From Pseudomonadales bacterium (lineage in GTDB: Bacteria; Pseudomonadota; Gammaproteobacteria; Pseudomonadales; IMCC2047), in NCBI GenBank assembly GCA_021736745.1, contig JAIPFG010000103.1:1-9168 (forward strand): a stretch of 9,168 bases of DNA, written 5' to 3'. Below the pieces are notes generated by a model. That model did not search any database, was not told the origin of the DNA, and saw only the letters and a list, made by a program, of their open reading frames with translations. This document shows, in pieces, positions 1 to 6,061 of the stretch (position 1 is the stretch's first letter; each line of letters begins with the position of its first letter). Made by a program: the position numbers and the translations under genes.

Positions 1-7
1 AGCCTTT

Positions 8-20
8 TAACTTATTGATA
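8..20 (-). promoter_or_regulatory. Putative IHF binding site upstream of the sigma-54 promoter
   Basis: Read on the minus strand, this stretch matches the IHF consensus WATCAANNNNTTR at every defined position (TATCAA, four bases, TTA). An A/T-rich tract (21-34) lies on the WATCAA side, as is usual for IHF sites. The site is centred about 52 bases upstream of the predicted transcription start near 66. That fits the role of IHF at sigma-54 promoters, where it bends DNA between the enhancer-bound activator and the polymerase. A 13-base degenerate motif can occur by chance in A/T-rich DNA, so the position beside the promoter is the main support. Confidence 0.55.
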
Positions 21-34
21 AATATTAATAAAAA

Positions 35-55
35 CAGACTGGCACGCTCTATGCT
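35..55 (+). promoter_or_regulatory. Sigma-54 (RpoN) -24/-12 promoter of the porin-amtB-glnK operon
   Basis: The core at 40-55 reads TGGCACG, four bases, then ATGCT. The consensus is TGGCACG-N4-TTGCW, so only one defined base differs. The GG (41-42) and GC (53-54) dinucleotides have the required spacing of 12. The five preceding bases (35-39) also fit the extended consensus mrNrY. Transcription should start near 66, leaving a leader of about 48 bases before the porin ATG at 114. Sigma-54 promoters need an enhancer-binding activator; NtrC is the expected one for an amtB-glnK operon. Its binding sites would lie left of position 1 and cannot be seen. Confidence 0.85.
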
Positions 56-113
56 TTTGCAAGTATATGAATTAATACAGCACTACACAATTTCAGACAG
101 GAGATTCAGAATA

Positions 114-833
114 ATGAAAAGTATCATTAAATTATTACCCGCAGCTTTGTTATGGGCCTCCACTATCGTTTCGGCAGAGGGTACAGAGAGCGTCAATGGT
201 TTCTCACTCTCAGGGAATGTGAGCCTGGCCAGTGATTATCTCTATCGTGGATTATCTCAAACTACGGGAGATCCGGCGCTTCAAGGTGGGTTAGACCTTA
301 ATCATGAAAGTGGTCTTTATGCCGGTGTTTGGGGCTCAAATGTGGATTTTGCCGATAGCTTGGAGTTGGACTATTACGGTGGTTATAGTGCTCAAATCAA
401 TGAAGATCTGAGCTACGATGTCGGAGTTCTTTATTATGACTATCCCTCTGACCCTTCCGATCCAAAGGGTGATTTCTTAGAGTATTACGGCAGTATTAGC
501 TGGAAAAGTCTTACCGTTGGCTTGAACTATTCCAATGACTTCTTCGCTGAAACCGGCGATGCCATTTACTACTATGGGAGCTACGATTTCGAGCTTCCCA
601 TGGGTATTGGTATATCGTTGTATTTAGCACAACAGGAGTTTGATCAAGCAACTTTTGGTAATGATGACAGTTACACTCACTACAGCCTGAGCTTTTCTAA
701 AGAAGTGCTTGGTGTTGAATTGGGGCTGAGCTGGAGTGATACCGATATTTCAAAAAGCGACTGTGCCGGTGCTGGGTTTTCGCGTAACGATTGTGATTCC
801 ACTGTTGTCTTTTCAATTACAAAATCTATGTAG
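114..833 (+). CDS. TorF/TIGR02001 (Gcw_chp) family putative outer-membrane porin
   Basis: This 239-residue protein is predicted to be an outer-membrane beta-barrel whose substrate is not known. Residues 1-21 look like a Sec signal peptide: lysines at 2 and 6, a hydrophobic core, and cleavage after Val-Ser-Ala before Glu22. The mature start carries the family's typical stretch, with SLASDYLYRGLSQ followed by an ALQGGLDL and a GLYAGVWGSNVDF block. Short strands rich in alternating Tyr, Gly and Asp follow. Two cysteines near the C-terminus precede a final VVFSITKSM strand. The frame is open back to 15, but an upstream start is ruled out if transcription begins near 66, and ATG 114 has an AGGAG (99-103) ten bases upstream. 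amtB follows after 43 bases, so a role linked to nitrogen uptake is inferred from context only. Confidence 0.88.
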   Translation: MKSIIKLLPAALLWASTIVSAEGTESVNGFSLSGNVSLASDYLYRGLSQTTGDPALQGGLDLNHESGLYAGVWGSNVDFADSLELDYYGGYSAQINEDLSYDVGVLYYDYPSDPSDPKGDFLEYYGSISWKSLTVGLNYSNDFFAETGDAIYYYGSYDFELPMGIGISLYLAQQEFDQATFGNDDSYTHYSLSFSKEVLGVELGLSWSDTDISKSDCAGAGFSRNDCDSTVVFSITKSM

Positions 834-864
834 ATCAGAGCGTTAATCGAGTCATTTATCTCAT

Positions 865-872
865 TAAGGAGG
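865..872 (+). promoter_or_regulatory. Strong Shine-Dalgarno setting the GTG start of amtB
   Basis: TAAGGAGG is a full match to the anti-Shine-Dalgarno sequence of 16S rRNA. It ends four bases before GTG 877. The next in-frame ATG codons lie inside the first membrane helix, so the GTG start is well supported despite the slightly short spacing. Confidence 0.8.
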
Positions 873-876
873 CCGA

Positions 877-2142
877 GTGGAAAACAATATTTTTGAGCTC
901 CAATATGCAATCGATACCTTTTATTTTCTGGTATGTGGTGCATTGGTCATGTGGATGGCCGCAGGATTTTCGATGTTGGAGGCGGGTCTGGTACGCTCCA
1001 AGAACACCACGGAAATTCTTACTAAGAATGTCGCACTCTATGCGATTTCCTGCATCATGTATTTAATTTGCGGTTATGCCATCATGTATGACGGCGGTAT
1101 TTTGCTGGATGGCATTGATGGAGGTGAAACACTGGTTGCGGATGCATTGGCTGCATCGGCGGAGAATGGGTTCGGTGGGGATTCGGTTTATTCCGGAGCA
1201 TCAGACTTCTTTTTTCAAGTTGTTTTTGTTGCGACGGCGATGTCCATTATTTCCGGTGCGGTTGCCGAGCGAATGAAGCTTTGGGCTTTTCTGACATTTG
1301 CTCTGGTGATGACGGGATTTATTTATCCTTTGGAAGGAAGTTGGACCTGGGGTGGAAAAGAGGTTTTCGGGTTATTTAGCCTTGGTGATCTTGGCTTTTC
1401 AGACTTTGCCGGTTCGGGCATTGTGCATATGGCGGGAGCCGCTGCGGCATTGGCGGGCGTCTTGTTGCTTGGTCCCCGCAAGGGTAAATATAGCAGTACC
1501 GGGCAAATCAACGCCTTTCCCGGTGCCAATTTGCCGTTAGCCACGTTGGGGACATTCATTTTATGGATGGGTTGGTTTGGGTTCAATGGTGGTTCGGTGT
1601 TAAAGCTGGGTGATATTACCAATGCGAATTCTGTTGCGATGGTGTTTCTGAATACCAATGCGGCGGCGGCAGGTGGTTTGGTTGCTGCGCTGGCAACCGC
1701 TAGGATGATGTTTGGTAAAGCAGATTTAACCATGGCATTGAATGGCGCGCTAGCAGGCCTTGTTGCTATTACGGCAGAGCCATCAACACCAGCGCCTTGG
1801 GCCGCGACACTGATTGGCTCAGCGGGAGGGGTGTTGGTCGTATTTTCGATATTAACTTTGGATAAGCTAAAAATAGATGATCCTGTTGGCGCTATTTCCG
1901 TGCATGGCGTGGTTGGTATTTGGGGGCTGTTAGCGGTTCCCTTAACCAATACCGAGACCTCTTTCGTTGGGCAGCTTATAGGCTTACTGACTATCTTTGC
2001 TTGGGTCTTTATTGCCAGTCTGTTGGTTTGGTTCGTATTGAAGCTTACTCTTGGTATTCGTGTAAGCGAGGAAGAGGAATACGAGGGTGTGGATATTTCT
2101 GAGTGTGGTATGGAAGCATATCCTGAATTCACCATAAAATGA
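877..2142 (+). CDS. amtB: Ammonium transporter AmtB (Amt/Rh family)
   Basis: This 421-residue inner-membrane protein conducts ammonium. Family landmarks are complete: MLEAGLVRSKN (33-43), the Phe gate in FFFQ (111-114), GAVAERMK, WTWGG (156-160), DFAGSGIVH with Asp176 and pore His184, GWFGFNGGS (232-240), LNTNAAAAGG, NGALAGLVAITAEP, and VHGVVGIWG with the second pore His343. The C-terminal tail, RVSEEEEYEGVDISECGMEAYPEF, is the cytoplasmic segment that contacts PII proteins in AmtB-GlnK complexes. No clear cleavable signal peptide is seen, unlike E. coli AmtB. The gene starts with GTG behind a perfect Shine-Dalgarno, 43 bases after the porin gene, and the PII gene follows after 86 bases. It is most likely transcribed from the sigma-54 promoter at 40-55. 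Confidence 0.97.
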   Translation: MENNIFELQYAIDTFYFLVCGALVMWMAAGFSMLEAGLVRSKNTTEILTKNVALYAISCIMYLICGYAIMYDGGILLDGIDGGETLVADALAASAENGFGGDSVYSGASDFFFQVVFVATAMSIISGAVAERMKLWAFLTFALVMTGFIYPLEGSWTWGGKEVFGLFSLGDLGFSDFAGSGIVHMAGAAAALAGVLLLGPRKGKYSSTGQINAFPGANLPLATLGTFILWMGWFGFNGGSVLKLGDITNANSVAMVFLNTNAAAAGGLVAALATARMMFGKADLTMALNGALAGLVAITAEPSTPAPWAATLIGSAGGVLVVFSILTLDKLKIDDPVGAISVHGVVGIWGLLAVPLTNTETSFVGQLIGLLTIFAWVFIASLLVWFVLKLTLGIRVSEEEEYEGVDISECGMEAYPEFTIK

Positions 2143-2228
2143 GTCCTGTCATTACGCGATAAATGGATCATGTTACAATAGCGTCCAAAAGTATGTCAGG
2201 TAGGTTAATTTTTCGCTGGAGAAGATGA

Positions 2229-2567
2229 ATGAAACTGGTCAATGCCATCATTAAACCCTTTAAGCTAGATGATGTTCGCGAGGCATTATCGGAAATTGGT
2301 GTTACGGGTATTACTGTGACGGAAGTCAAGGGATTTGGTCGACAAAAGGGCCACACAGAACTGTACCGTGGGGCGGAGTATGTGGTTGATTTTCTACCCA
2401 AGGTTAAATTGGAGATTGCGATTGTTGATGAGTTGGTTGACCAAGTTATCGAAGCAGTTACAAAGGCGGCCAATACCGGCAAAATTGGTGACGGAAAAAT
2501 CTTTGTTTTTGATCTCGAACAGGCAATTCGAATCAGAACGGGTGAAACTGGCGCCAGCGCAATATAA
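2229..2567 (+). CDS. glnK: Nitrogen regulatory protein PII (GlnK/GlnB type)
   Basis: This 112-residue PII protein has the standard family length. The T-loop (about 37-55) reads GFGRQKGHTELYRGAEYVVDF and contains Tyr51, the uridylylation site in proteobacteria. TGKIGDGKIFVF is the second PII signature (B and C loop region), and the IRIRTGE ending is typical. PII trimers bind ATP/ADP and 2-oxoglutarate and control AmtB, GlnE and NtrB. Position next to amtB suggests a GlnK role, blocking the channel when nitrogen is plentiful. However, Asp54 and the KIFVFD stretch resemble E. coli GlnB more than GlnK, which has Asn54, so the symbol is a context call. GGAGAAG (2218-2224) gives a good ribosome site. 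An intrinsic terminator begins 21 bases past the stop. Confidence 0.95.
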   Translation: MKLVNAIIKPFKLDDVREALSEIGVTGITVTEVKGFGRQKGHTELYRGAEYVVDFLPKVKLEIAIVDELVDQVIEAVTKAANTGKIGDGKIFVFDLEQAIRIRTGETGASAI

Positions 2568-2588
2568 TCTCAACCGCTTAAATTAAAC

Positions 2589-2615
2589 GGGGGGTATTGA
2601 TACCCCCCTTTTTTT
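2589..2615 (+). terminator. Rho-independent terminator of the porin-amtB-glnK operon
   Basis: A perfect 8-base-pair stem (GGGGGGTA at 2589-2596 with TACCCCCC at 2601-2608) encloses a TTGA loop and is followed at once by seven T residues (2609-2615). It lies 21 bases after the PII stop codon and separates the nitrogen operon from cysZ. On the minus strand there is no comparable T run, so it should act only on + transcripts. Confidence 0.95.
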
Positions 2616-2616
2616 G

Positions 2617-2644
2617 TTGTCAGGAAAACGCTGGATATTGGAAT
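2617..2644 (+). promoter_or_regulatory. Possible sigma-70 promoter for cysZ
   Basis: TTGTCA (2617-2622) matches five of six -35 bases. TGGAAT (2639-2644), 16 bases on, matches four of six -10 bases. It sits between the preceding terminator and cysZ, where a promoter is expected, but the -10 element is weak. Confidence 0.25.
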
Positions 2645-2686
2645 GAGTATTGTCTTCTAAACAATTTGTGCAAGTAGGAAAAACCG

Positions 2687-3433
2687 ATGCAGGGTAATCT
2701 TTTCAGGGGGCTAGGTTATTTATACCAGGGAGCAGGTTTATTGCTAAAACCGGGTATCTGGCATTATGTCGTCATTCCGCTGGCTATTAACATCTTGCTT
2801 TTTTCGGCGATTATTTATTACGCCTATCATCAATTCAATTCTTGGGTAGTTTATTTAATGGACTGGCTACCGGGTTGGCTAAGTTTTATTGACTGGCTGT
2901 TATGGATCACCTTCGCGCTTTTAATCACGTTGCTGGTTGTTTTCAGTTTTAGTCTGCTGGCTAATTTTATTGCCGCACCCTTTAATAGTTTTTTGGCCGA
3001 GGCGGTAGAAAGGCGCCTAACCGGGGAAGCGTTGGAGGTTAAGCCGCGTCCTTTGATATTGGAAATTCTTGCCAGTCTAGCGAGAGAATTGGTAAAAATG
3101 GCTTATTATCTACCACGGGCATTGGCGCTTCTGTTGCTCGGCTTTATTCCTGTGGTGAACACGGTTGCGCCGGTGCTCTGGTTTTTATTCGGTGCTTGGA
3201 TGATGGCGATTCAATACCTGGACTACCCGATGGATAATAGTCGTATTAGTTTTGATCGAATGAAAATGTTGCTGAAGGAACAAAGGTTAACCCCCTTGGG
3301 GTATGGGAGCGCAGTTCTTTTGGCTTCGATCGTTCCTCTGGTGAACTTGATTGTGATGCCTGCGGCTGTCGCGGGTGCTACTCTCTGTTGGGTAAAGGAA
3401 TTTCGAAGAGAAGCCAAACCTGAAGGTTTTTAA
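2687..3433 (+). CDS. cysZ: CysZ-like sulfate uptake membrane protein (EI24 domain)
   Basis: This 248-residue inner-membrane protein matches the CysZ family, which brings sulfate into the cell for cysteine synthesis; E. coli CysZ is about the same length. Hydrophobic segments lie near residues 27-47, 65-95, 138-175 and 205-235. The conserved ANFIAAPFNSFLAEAVERRLTG block (91-112) closely resembles the E. coli sequence. The later APVLWFLFGAWMMAIQYLDYP block is also typical of the family. ATG 2687 has AGGA (2676-2679) seven bases upstream. The gene follows the glnK terminator and lies 51 bases before the GAPDH gene, with no terminator between, so the two may share a transcript. No other sulfur genes are in the window, so the substrate rests on family identity. 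Confidence 0.88.
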   Translation: MQGNLFRGLGYLYQGAGLLLKPGIWHYVVIPLAINILLFSAIIYYAYHQFNSWVVYLMDWLPGWLSFIDWLLWITFALLITLLVVFSFSLLANFIAAPFNSFLAEAVERRLTGEALEVKPRPLILEILASLARELVKMAYYLPRALALLLLGFIPVVNTVAPVLWFLFGAWMMAIQYLDYPMDNSRISFDRMKMLLKEQRLTPLGYGSAVLLASIVPLVNLIVMPAAVAGATLCWVKEFRREAKPEGF

Positions 3434-3472
3434 AGGGTCCAAGCAAACTAGTCAAACCGATTATTCAGTGGA

Positions 3473-3478
3473 AAGGAG
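3473..3478 (+). promoter_or_regulatory. Shine-Dalgarno that decides the GAPDH start
   Basis: AAGGAG ends directly before a TTG (3479) that would extend the gene by two codons, which leaves no spacing for that start. ATG 3485 lies six bases downstream and ATG 3488 nine bases downstream, and both are acceptable. Confidence 0.75.
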
Positions 3479-3484
3479 TTGAAA

Positions 3485-4486
3485 ATGATGCGATTGGGTA
3501 TTAATGGCTTTGGGCGTATTGGGCGTTGTGTTTTACGCGCTATTTATGAAAATAAGTTGGAGCGGGAGTTCGAGATAGTTGCTATCAATGATCTTTCGGC
3601 ATTTGATTTGTTGGCGCATTTAACCCAATTTGATTCCACGCACGGTTATTTTAACGCCAACATTGAACAAAAGCAGGATCAACTGAGTATCAATGGAAAA
3701 GGAATCAAACTTTTTTCCGAAAAGGATCCGGCAAAATTACCCTGGTCTGACCTTGGGGTGGATTTGGTGCTGGAGTGTACAGGCAAATTCAAGCAAGCAG
3801 ATCTTATCTTGCCACACATAAGTGCGGGTGCACCGAAAGTACTGGCCAGCCATCCGGTAAAAGGGGCTGATGCGACGATAGTGTTTGGCGTTAATCAGGG
3901 GACATTGAATACCCAACATCGGGTCATTTCGAATGCCTCTTGTACCACGAATTGTTTGGCGCCTGTGGCTAAAGTGTTACAGGATAATATCGGTATTGAA
4001 CATGGTTTTATGACAACCATTCATGCCTATACCAATGCTCAAGCGCTTCTCGATAAAGCGAACGGAGATTTTTATCGATCCCGCTCTGCGGCACAGTCAA
4101 TGGTGCCGACCAAGACGGGTGCGGCGGCGGCTGTCGGATTAGTATTGCCAGAATTGGCGGGTAAGTTGGATGGAATGGCGGTACGGGTGCCCACGGCAAA
4201 TGTATCTTTAATTGATTGCCAGTTTGTCATGCAATGCGATACCAGTATCGAAGAGGTAAATCGGGTGTTAAAAGAAGCGGCAGATGGTCAGATGAAAGCA
4301 GTGTTGGGTTATAATGAGCGCCCACTGGTATCAATTGATTTTAACCATAACCCCCATTCGAGTATATTTGATGCCAGTCAAACACGGGTGGAAGGTCGTC
4401 ACGTTAAGGTTATGAGCTGGTATGACAACGAGTGGGGATTTGCGAATCGAATGTTGGATACGGCGCGATATATTTGCAATCTTTAG
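3485..4486 (+). CDS. gap: Type I glyceraldehyde-3-phosphate dehydrogenase
   Basis: This 333-residue cytoplasmic enzyme oxidises glyceraldehyde 3-phosphate to 1,3-bisphosphoglycerate in glycolysis, and runs in reverse in gluconeogenesis. GINGFGRIGR (5-14) forms the dinucleotide-binding loop. Asp36 in AINDL is at the position that usually favours NAD over NADP. SNASCTTNCLAP (149-160) holds catalytic Cys153, and TTIHAYTN (177-184) holds catalytic His180. GMAVRVPTANVS and MSWYDNEWGFANRM are conserved substrate and C-terminal blocks. The AINDL and NPHSSIFDASQTRV forms resemble Pseudomonas-type gap genes more than E. coli gapA. Erythrose-4-phosphate dehydrogenase (Epd) is less likely, because the Epd-typical segment before the RVPT block is absent. 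Start chosen at ATG 3485; 3488 is almost as good. Confidence 0.95.
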   Translation: MMRLGINGFGRIGRCVLRAIYENKLEREFEIVAINDLSAFDLLAHLTQFDSTHGYFNANIEQKQDQLSINGKGIKLFSEKDPAKLPWSDLGVDLVLECTGKFKQADLILPHISAGAPKVLASHPVKGADATIVFGVNQGTLNTQHRVISNASCTTNCLAPVAKVLQDNIGIEHGFMTTIHAYTNAQALLDKANGDFYRSRSAAQSMVPTKTGAAAAVGLVLPELAGKLDGMAVRVPTANVSLIDCQFVMQCDTSIEEVNRVLKEAADGQMKAVLGYNERPLVSIDFNHNPHSSIFDASQTRVEGRHVKVMSWYDNEWGFANRMLDTARYICNL

Positions 4487-4502
4487 CGCCCGGGGGTGCT
4501 AA
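4483..4502. repeat. Hairpin overlapping both stop codons of the convergent gap and ubiA genes
   Basis: TTAGCGCC (4483-4490) pairs with GGTGCTAA (4495-4502) around a CGGG loop. In the + transcript this gives eight pairs, one a G-U wobble. The element contains the gap stop (TAG, 4484-4486) and the ubiA stop (TAG on the minus strand, 4501-4499). Neither side is followed by a T run, so it is not a classical intrinsic terminator. It may still protect or define both 3' ends. Confidence 0.5.
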
Positions 4503-5374
4503 TGGTAACCATAGTTTAAAACTAATCCAATAAAAACAATCATCCCAACCCAGTGATTATGTAAGAAGGCGTGGAAACAGAGACTACGGTCTCTGTTTTT
4601 TATTAAGTACTGGTGATAGAGAAAAATCAGACTGACTAAAATCAAGCTGGCATAAAACCAAGGCCCCATATCGAGTTGATAACCGACAATGCAAAGGGTG
4701 GCCAACGTCAGTAATTGTAAGATACCGATAATCAATTTATCAGCCTCGCCAAACAATATGGCGGTGGACTTTACACCAATACGCAGGTCATCATCACGGT
4801 CAACCATGGCATAAATGGTATCGTAGACGACCGTCCAAAGAACATTCGCCGTATAAATAAGCCAGGCAATTAACGGCACAGTACCGGTCTCGGCGGCAAA
4901 GGCCATCGGGATTGACATGGAAAACGCTGCGCCTAATACGACCTGTGGTAGGTACGTATATCGCTTCATAAAGGGGTAGGTGGTGGCCAACAAAATGGCA
5001 ACAAAAGAGAGCCCGATGGTCAATTTATTGGTTAGCAATACCAAATAAAAAGATGTTGAAACCAGAATAACAAAGAGAGTACTTGCCTCAAGTGTAGATA
5101 CTTGTCCAGTGGTTAACGGGCGTTCGCGAGTCCGTTCAACCTGATGATCAATTTTTCGATCAGCATAATCGTTAATGATACAGCCGGCCGCGCGCATACA
5201 GATTACACCCAAAACAAAAATAATTAAAATTGGTTGGCTGGGGAATCCCTCGGCGGCTATCCATAGAGCCCAAAGCGTCGGCCAAAGCAGCAAATAGGTA
5301 CCGATTGGTTTATCCAGACGTAGCAAACGGCTGTAGTCGGCCAGTTGGTTTTTGAGGAGAGACAGTGCAGTCAT
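4499..5374 (-). CDS. ubiA: 4-hydroxybenzoate polyprenyltransferase UbiA
   Basis: This 291-residue inner-membrane enzyme joins the polyprenyl chain to 4-hydroxybenzoate, the second step of ubiquinone synthesis after UbiC. Length matches E. coli UbiA (about 290). LDKPIGTYLLLWPTLWALW (21-39) is the family's N-terminal signature. The first Asp-rich motif is NDYADRKIDHQVERTRERPL (68-87), and the second is DTIYAMVDRDDDLRIGVKST (185-204). Both bind magnesium-prenyl-diphosphate. About eight to nine hydrophobic helices are visible. The frame opens at a TTG (5407) directly after the ubiC stop, but no ribosome site precedes it. ATG 5374 gives the family length and the familiar N-terminus, though its ribosome site (AAAAGAAA) is also weak, as in translationally coupled genes. 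It lies 34 bases after ubiC in the same transcript. Confidence 0.96.
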   Translation of the reverse strand: MTALSLLKNQLADYSRLLRLDKPIGTYLLLWPTLWALWIAAEGFPSQPILIIFVLGVICMRAAGCIINDYADRKIDHQVERTRERPLTTGQVSTLEASTLFVILVSTSFYLVLLTNKLTIGLSFVAILLATTYPFMKRYTYLPQVVLGAAFSMSIPMAFAAETGTVPLIAWLIYTANVLWTVVYDTIYAMVDRDDDLRIGVKSTAILFGEADKLIIGILQLLTLATLCIVGYQLDMGPWFYASLILVSLIFLYHQYLIKNRDRSLCFHAFLHNHWVGMIVFIGLVLNYGYH

Positions 5375-5408
5375 AGTATTTCTTTTGGTTACTTGGCGTC
5401 GTCGCAAA

Positions 5409-6014
5409 TTATAGCTGAAGTTTTTCTAGATGCGCTTTTAGTGCAGGTAAAAAAATCTCGGCAACTAGAATCGGTTTTTCTTTTATATAAAATAGCGAGC
5501 GCCGCCCCCAGAGATTTTCAGTAGGCGCTTGCTGCCCCAAGCTTGTTATCAGTGAGCCATCAATTGAGGCAATTTCAAACCAAGTTCTGCTCAGGTGAGG
5601 GTCTTTAAATAACAGGCTACCCAAGGATCGATTGTCCAATTTTTTTAGGTAACCAAGTCGGCCCGAAAGCGTGTTCAAAGGAAATACGCTGCGGGCATAC
5701 ACCCAAGCTTCATTGTGACACATGAGCTGGACTTCTCGAATCAACGCAACCTGTCTCGGTTTTAGACCCAGCCTTTTCGCTTCGGATAATTGGGGTCTTT
5801 GCCAGCGCTGATGTAAAACGCGGACAAAGAAATCACCTTGCGTTACCGCTAATAACCTCTCGGTAAGAGAGCCTCTATCTAAAAGCCAAGAACGCCAGAG
5901 TGAATCAATATTGACACAGGGAGCTCTTCTAAAGCTTTGCCAATGATTCAACGCCAAATGTGAGGAGATTTCCAATAAGCTGTACAACCATGCCCGGCCA
6001 CTAAAGTTGCGCAT
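5409..6014 (-). CDS. ubiC: Chorismate pyruvate-lyase UbiC
   Basis: UbiC splits chorismate into pyruvate and 4-hydroxybenzoate, the entry step of ubiquinone synthesis, in the cytoplasm. Conserved points are LIREVQL with Arg93 (E. coli Arg76), WVYARSVFP with Arg108, the LGSLLF block, LWGRRS (168-173), and LVAEIFLPA with Glu186 (E. coli Glu155). The frame given has 201 residues, against 165 in E. coli and roughly 185 in Pseudomonas, so it seems long at the N-terminus. ATG 6014 has no Shine-Dalgarno, and a TATAAT box overlaps it. A start at an in-frame TTG about 9-21 codons further in is possible, although none has a clear ribosome site. ubiA follows 34 bases after the stop. HDOD gene transcripts may also read into ubiC (47-base gap, no terminator). 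Confidence 0.92.
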   Translation of the reverse strand: MRNFSGRAWLYSLLEISSHLALNHWQSFRRAPCVNIDSLWRSWLLDRGSLTERLLAVTQGDFFVRVLHQRWQRPQLSEAKRLGLKPRQVALIREVQLMCHNEAWVYARSVFPLNTLSGRLGYLKKLDNRSLGSLLFKDPHLSRTWFEIASIDGSLITSLGQQAPTENLWGRRSLFYIKEKPILVAEIFLPALKAHLEKLQL

Positions 6015-6041
6015 TATAAAGGGCTAATGTCGAGTTGTCTT
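6013..6041 (-). promoter_or_regulatory. Putative sigma-70 promoter for ubiC-ubiA
   Basis: On the minus strand, AAGACA (6041-6036, four of six -35 bases including GACA) is followed after exactly 17 bases by a perfect TATAAT (6018-6013). Transcription would start near 6008-6006, just inside the longest ubiC frame. If used, it separates ubiCA expression from the upstream HDOD gene and rules out ATG 6014 as the start for that transcript. Confidence 0.5.
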
Positions 6042-6058
6042 GGTCCTGTGTCGGTCCT
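6042..6058 (-). repeat. Tandem AGGACC repeat, 11-base period, next to the ubiC -35
   Basis: AGGACC occurs twice on the minus strand (6058-6053 and 6047-6042) with an 11-base period, about one helical turn, directly upstream of the AAGACA -35 element and just after the HDOD stop codon. This layout would suit an activator site. Two six-base copies are weak evidence, and no known regulator is recognised. Confidence 0.3.
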
Positions 6059-6061
6059 TTG

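Noticed and set aside
15..113. N-terminal extension of the porin frame to position 15
   Set aside because: It would place the sigma-54 promoter inside the coding region and put 33 residues before a good signal peptide. ATG 114 has the better ribosome site.
680..943. Minus-strand open frame of 87 codons spanning the porin end and amtB start
   Set aside because: It overlaps two well-supported genes, has no ribosome site that I can see and resembles no known protein.
1323..2171. Open frame of 282 codons on the minus strand opposite amtB
   Set aside because: It lies wholly antisense to a clear amtB. The translation is low-complexity Pro/Ala/Thr/Ser, as expected from reverse reading of a hydrophobic membrane protein, and no family is recognised.
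2151..2179. TACAAT (2174-2179) as a separate sigma-70 promoter for glnK
   Set aside because: The -10 is fair, but no acceptable -35 lies at 16-18 bases. amtB read-through explains expression.
2196..2216. GG-N10-GC pattern before glnK as a second sigma-54 promoter
   Set aside because: Only the GG and GC dinucleotides match. The TGGCAC and TTGC blocks are otherwise poor, in contrast with the site at 40-55.
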